NCBI GenBank assembly: GCA_964036045.1
Contig: OZ038378.1
Location: forward strand, 163,739,311 to 163,803,310
Length of the DNA: 64,000 bases
Direction of reading: 5' to 3'
Source: Eutreptiella sp. 'Long Island Sound 2002'
Taxonomy: Eukaryota > Euglenozoa > Euglenophyceae > Eutreptiales > Eutreptiaceae
The notes beneath the pieces are model-generated. The model was not told the DNA's origin, made no database searches, and saw only the letters and a list, made by a program, of their open reading frames with translations. A program made the position numbers and the translations under genes. Positions within the stretch are counted from its first letter, which is position 1, and every line of letters starts with the position of its first letter. Shown here piece by piece: positions 62,698 through 64,000 of this stretch.

Positions 62698-62900
62698 CGC
62701 TTCAATGATCGTAACCACAACATTTCCAATCCACTCAATGAGCCCAAGCTTTTCGAGACCGTGCATGAGCACAAAGAGTGCTGCAAAGAACAAGAGGGTG
62801 CGCCACTCAACGTGCTCCAGCAGGGGCTCCCTCTCTGTGTCTGCCAGCAGCACCAGTGTCATGAATCCAAGGATTGCAATCCAGAGAGCGTCAAATGCAG
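62698..62900 (-). CDS. Exon of OCA2/ArsB-NhaD-type anion permease, copy 2 (intact)
   Basis: The minus strand encodes two hydrophobic helices: [20 protein letters not shown] and then [20 protein letters not shown] followed by [17 protein letters not shown]. The [15 protein letters not shown] signature is characteristic of the P-protein (OCA2)/arsenite-pump-like permease family, membrane anion or Na+/H+ transporters. The exon ends at GAAGCG followed by GTACGT (62697-62692), a good 5' splice donor. Upstream an in-frame TAA lies shortly before an AG near 62902-62914, consistent with an intron. Only this slice of the protein (about 68 of several hundred residues) is present; I do not find the signature of the following exon. 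It could belong to a real gene or be a partial duplicate. Confidence 0.7.
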
Positions 62901-63006
62901 CTTCAGCACATTCTTGATGTTACTGATTCCCATGAAACAGTACCCTTGTAGCCAGGTCCCAAAATAATGCGGTACATGCACATGTTGTATCTTGGACACG
63001 CGGCAC

Positions 63007-63129
63007 CTTGAACAGGAGGGGGAGGAACGCCGCCAAGGCCTCTTGCATCCTCAATACCAAGGCGTCATCCGGCCTCAACGCCTCAACGGCGGCATATGAA
63101 CCGACGGCAACATGTATCGGCGACTGGCC
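63007..63129 (-). other. Candidate 41-codon exon of unknown identity
   Basis: A block bounded by CTGTGCATCACACAG (AG at 63130-63131) and AAG followed by GTGCCG (63006-63001) encodes GQSPIHVAVGSYAAVEALRP then DDALVLRMQEALAAFLPLLF. The composition is protein-like and helical; GQSPIHVAV faintly resembles an ankyrin repeat start. Length 123 nt keeps phase. No family assignment. Confidence 0.3.
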
Positions 63130-64000
63130 CTGTGTGATGCACAGAAGGGGATGCAAAGCTCATCAGCGTGTCTGTCACAATGCCGCCTTTCGCAATGAAC
63201 AGACTTCAACTTTCCTTTTGCGCCAGCGCTCATTCGGGCAGGAGTGCTCACAGTGGGTCAGTTTTTGGAGGATGACTTGAACGAGTGTCTTCGCCCCCAC
63301 GTGGCACCCTATTTATCGCAAAGCGATCGCAGAATTTGCTGCATCTGCAGTCCGGAACGCGCCGTTCCAGCATGCCTTGCATCGAGTCCACCCCACAAAA
63401 AAAAATGGGTTAAGAGGCGATGGCCAAGAGAATAAGATGCGCGCAGTGTGCACAATGCGTGCATGCAGTGTGCACCGTGCGTGCGTGCATACTTCGTGTA
63501 CTCGAGGAAAGTTTTGGCTTCCTTAACCCATACCTAAAACCCTTTCCCATCTCTCTCCATTTCAAGGTCGTGCAGGGCCACTTGGCTGGCGTCGTTCATG
63601 GCATCATTTCGGAATGCTTGGATACACACCCGCCCTGTGCCCCGAAGCCCCCCCAACATGCACAAAGCATGCACAGGGCACGCACAACGCATGCATGCCC
63701 CACCTCTGCCGCGTGCGTGCAGCGTGCACAATGTGTGCGTGCAGTGTGCACAGTGCAAAACGCAATGCCAAAGGCACGAGCAAAAGCTCCACGGTGTCAA
63801 AAAGACATAATCTGAGTCGGGAACGGACAAACAGCGAAGGTGTTCTGTCACCCAGACCCAGAGATTTTCGCTGAAACTCTTAGCAGACAGAAGGCACTAA
63901 TATTGTGACACACTGATATTGTGCATGCGTGCGTGCATGCAGTGTGCACAATGCTTGCGCGCAGTGTGCACAGTTGGTGCGTGCGTGCAACATGGGATGT
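63130..64000. other. No gene recognised; scattered 22-bp repeat remnants
   Basis: Mostly unique sequence. Short minisatellite stretches of the 22-bp family lie at about 63439-63490, 63711-63757 and 63920-63990, the last running towards the window edge. A minus-strand stretch near 63540-63602 (MNDASQVALHDLEMERDGKG) begins with ATG and is hydrophilic, but nothing supports it as a coding start beyond composition. Confidence 0.6.

Larger units (their letters stand above)
61336..62900. repeat. Tandem duplication of exon plus flank (~930-bp period)
   Basis: Segment 61336-61980 is repeated at 62266-62900 with very high identity; the offset is 930 bp until 61829 and 920 bp after it because copy 1 has a 10-bp insertion. 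Each copy is preceded by a 22-bp minisatellite array. I noticed only a few substitutions, for example near 61648, 61751, 61763 and 61881. Confidence 0.93.

Overview
The window looks like repeat-dominated eukaryotic nuclear DNA, probably from a unicellular alga or other protist; the sequence does not settle the species. Evidence for a eukaryote is a very large head-to-tail satellite, a non-LTR (LINE-like) retroelement, and exon-like blocks bounded by GT and AG signals that encode pieces of eukaryote-type membrane transporters. There are no bacterial operons, ribosome-binding sites, CRISPR arrays or rRNA/tRNA genes that I can recognise.

Region 1 (1-47031) is one uninterrupted satellite array of about 242 monomers, mostly 194 bp, all in the same orientation. 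It is layered into higher-order repeats (4-, 5-, 7- and 11-mers) and longer-range duplications. Open frames of 64-213 codons recur on both strands but follow the monomer period and are not genes. The array runs off the left edge and stops abruptly at 47031.

Region 2 (47025-57696) is GC-rich with many G/C homopolymers. It holds the minus-strand remains of a 5'-truncated LINE-like element. In its own 5'->3' order: end of a reverse transcriptase (YIDN box, thumb), an RNase H-like domain, a CCHC zinc finger, and a C-terminal extension with a second Cys cluster, broken by frameshifts mostly at 7-8 nt homopolymers. A 39-nt gap leads to an intact 410-codon frame, then a one-base stop/start overlap (TGATG) and an intact 691-codon frame (SR-like, Ala-rich, poly-His). 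About 3 kb of low-complexity DNA follows and ends in three AGGTTTG copies fused to the satellite. Long frames downstream of the RT are unusual for LINEs and are the most interesting thing here.

Region 3 (57697-60400) is AT-rich non-coding DNA made of two interspersed tandem repeat families of about 160-245 bp, with strong GGCC-centred hairpins and poly-G tracts.

Region 4 (60401-64000) contains minus-strand exon fragments in non-coding DNA: a PQ-loop (SLC66/YPQ-type) transporter exon carrying an in-frame stop and a probable frameshift; an exon resembling the OCA2/ArsB-NhaD anion-permease family, present twice in a roughly 930-bp tandem duplication with one copy frameshifted; and weaker candidate exons. 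Arrays of a 22-bp GTGCGTGCA-type minisatellite separate them. No complete gene is visible in this region.
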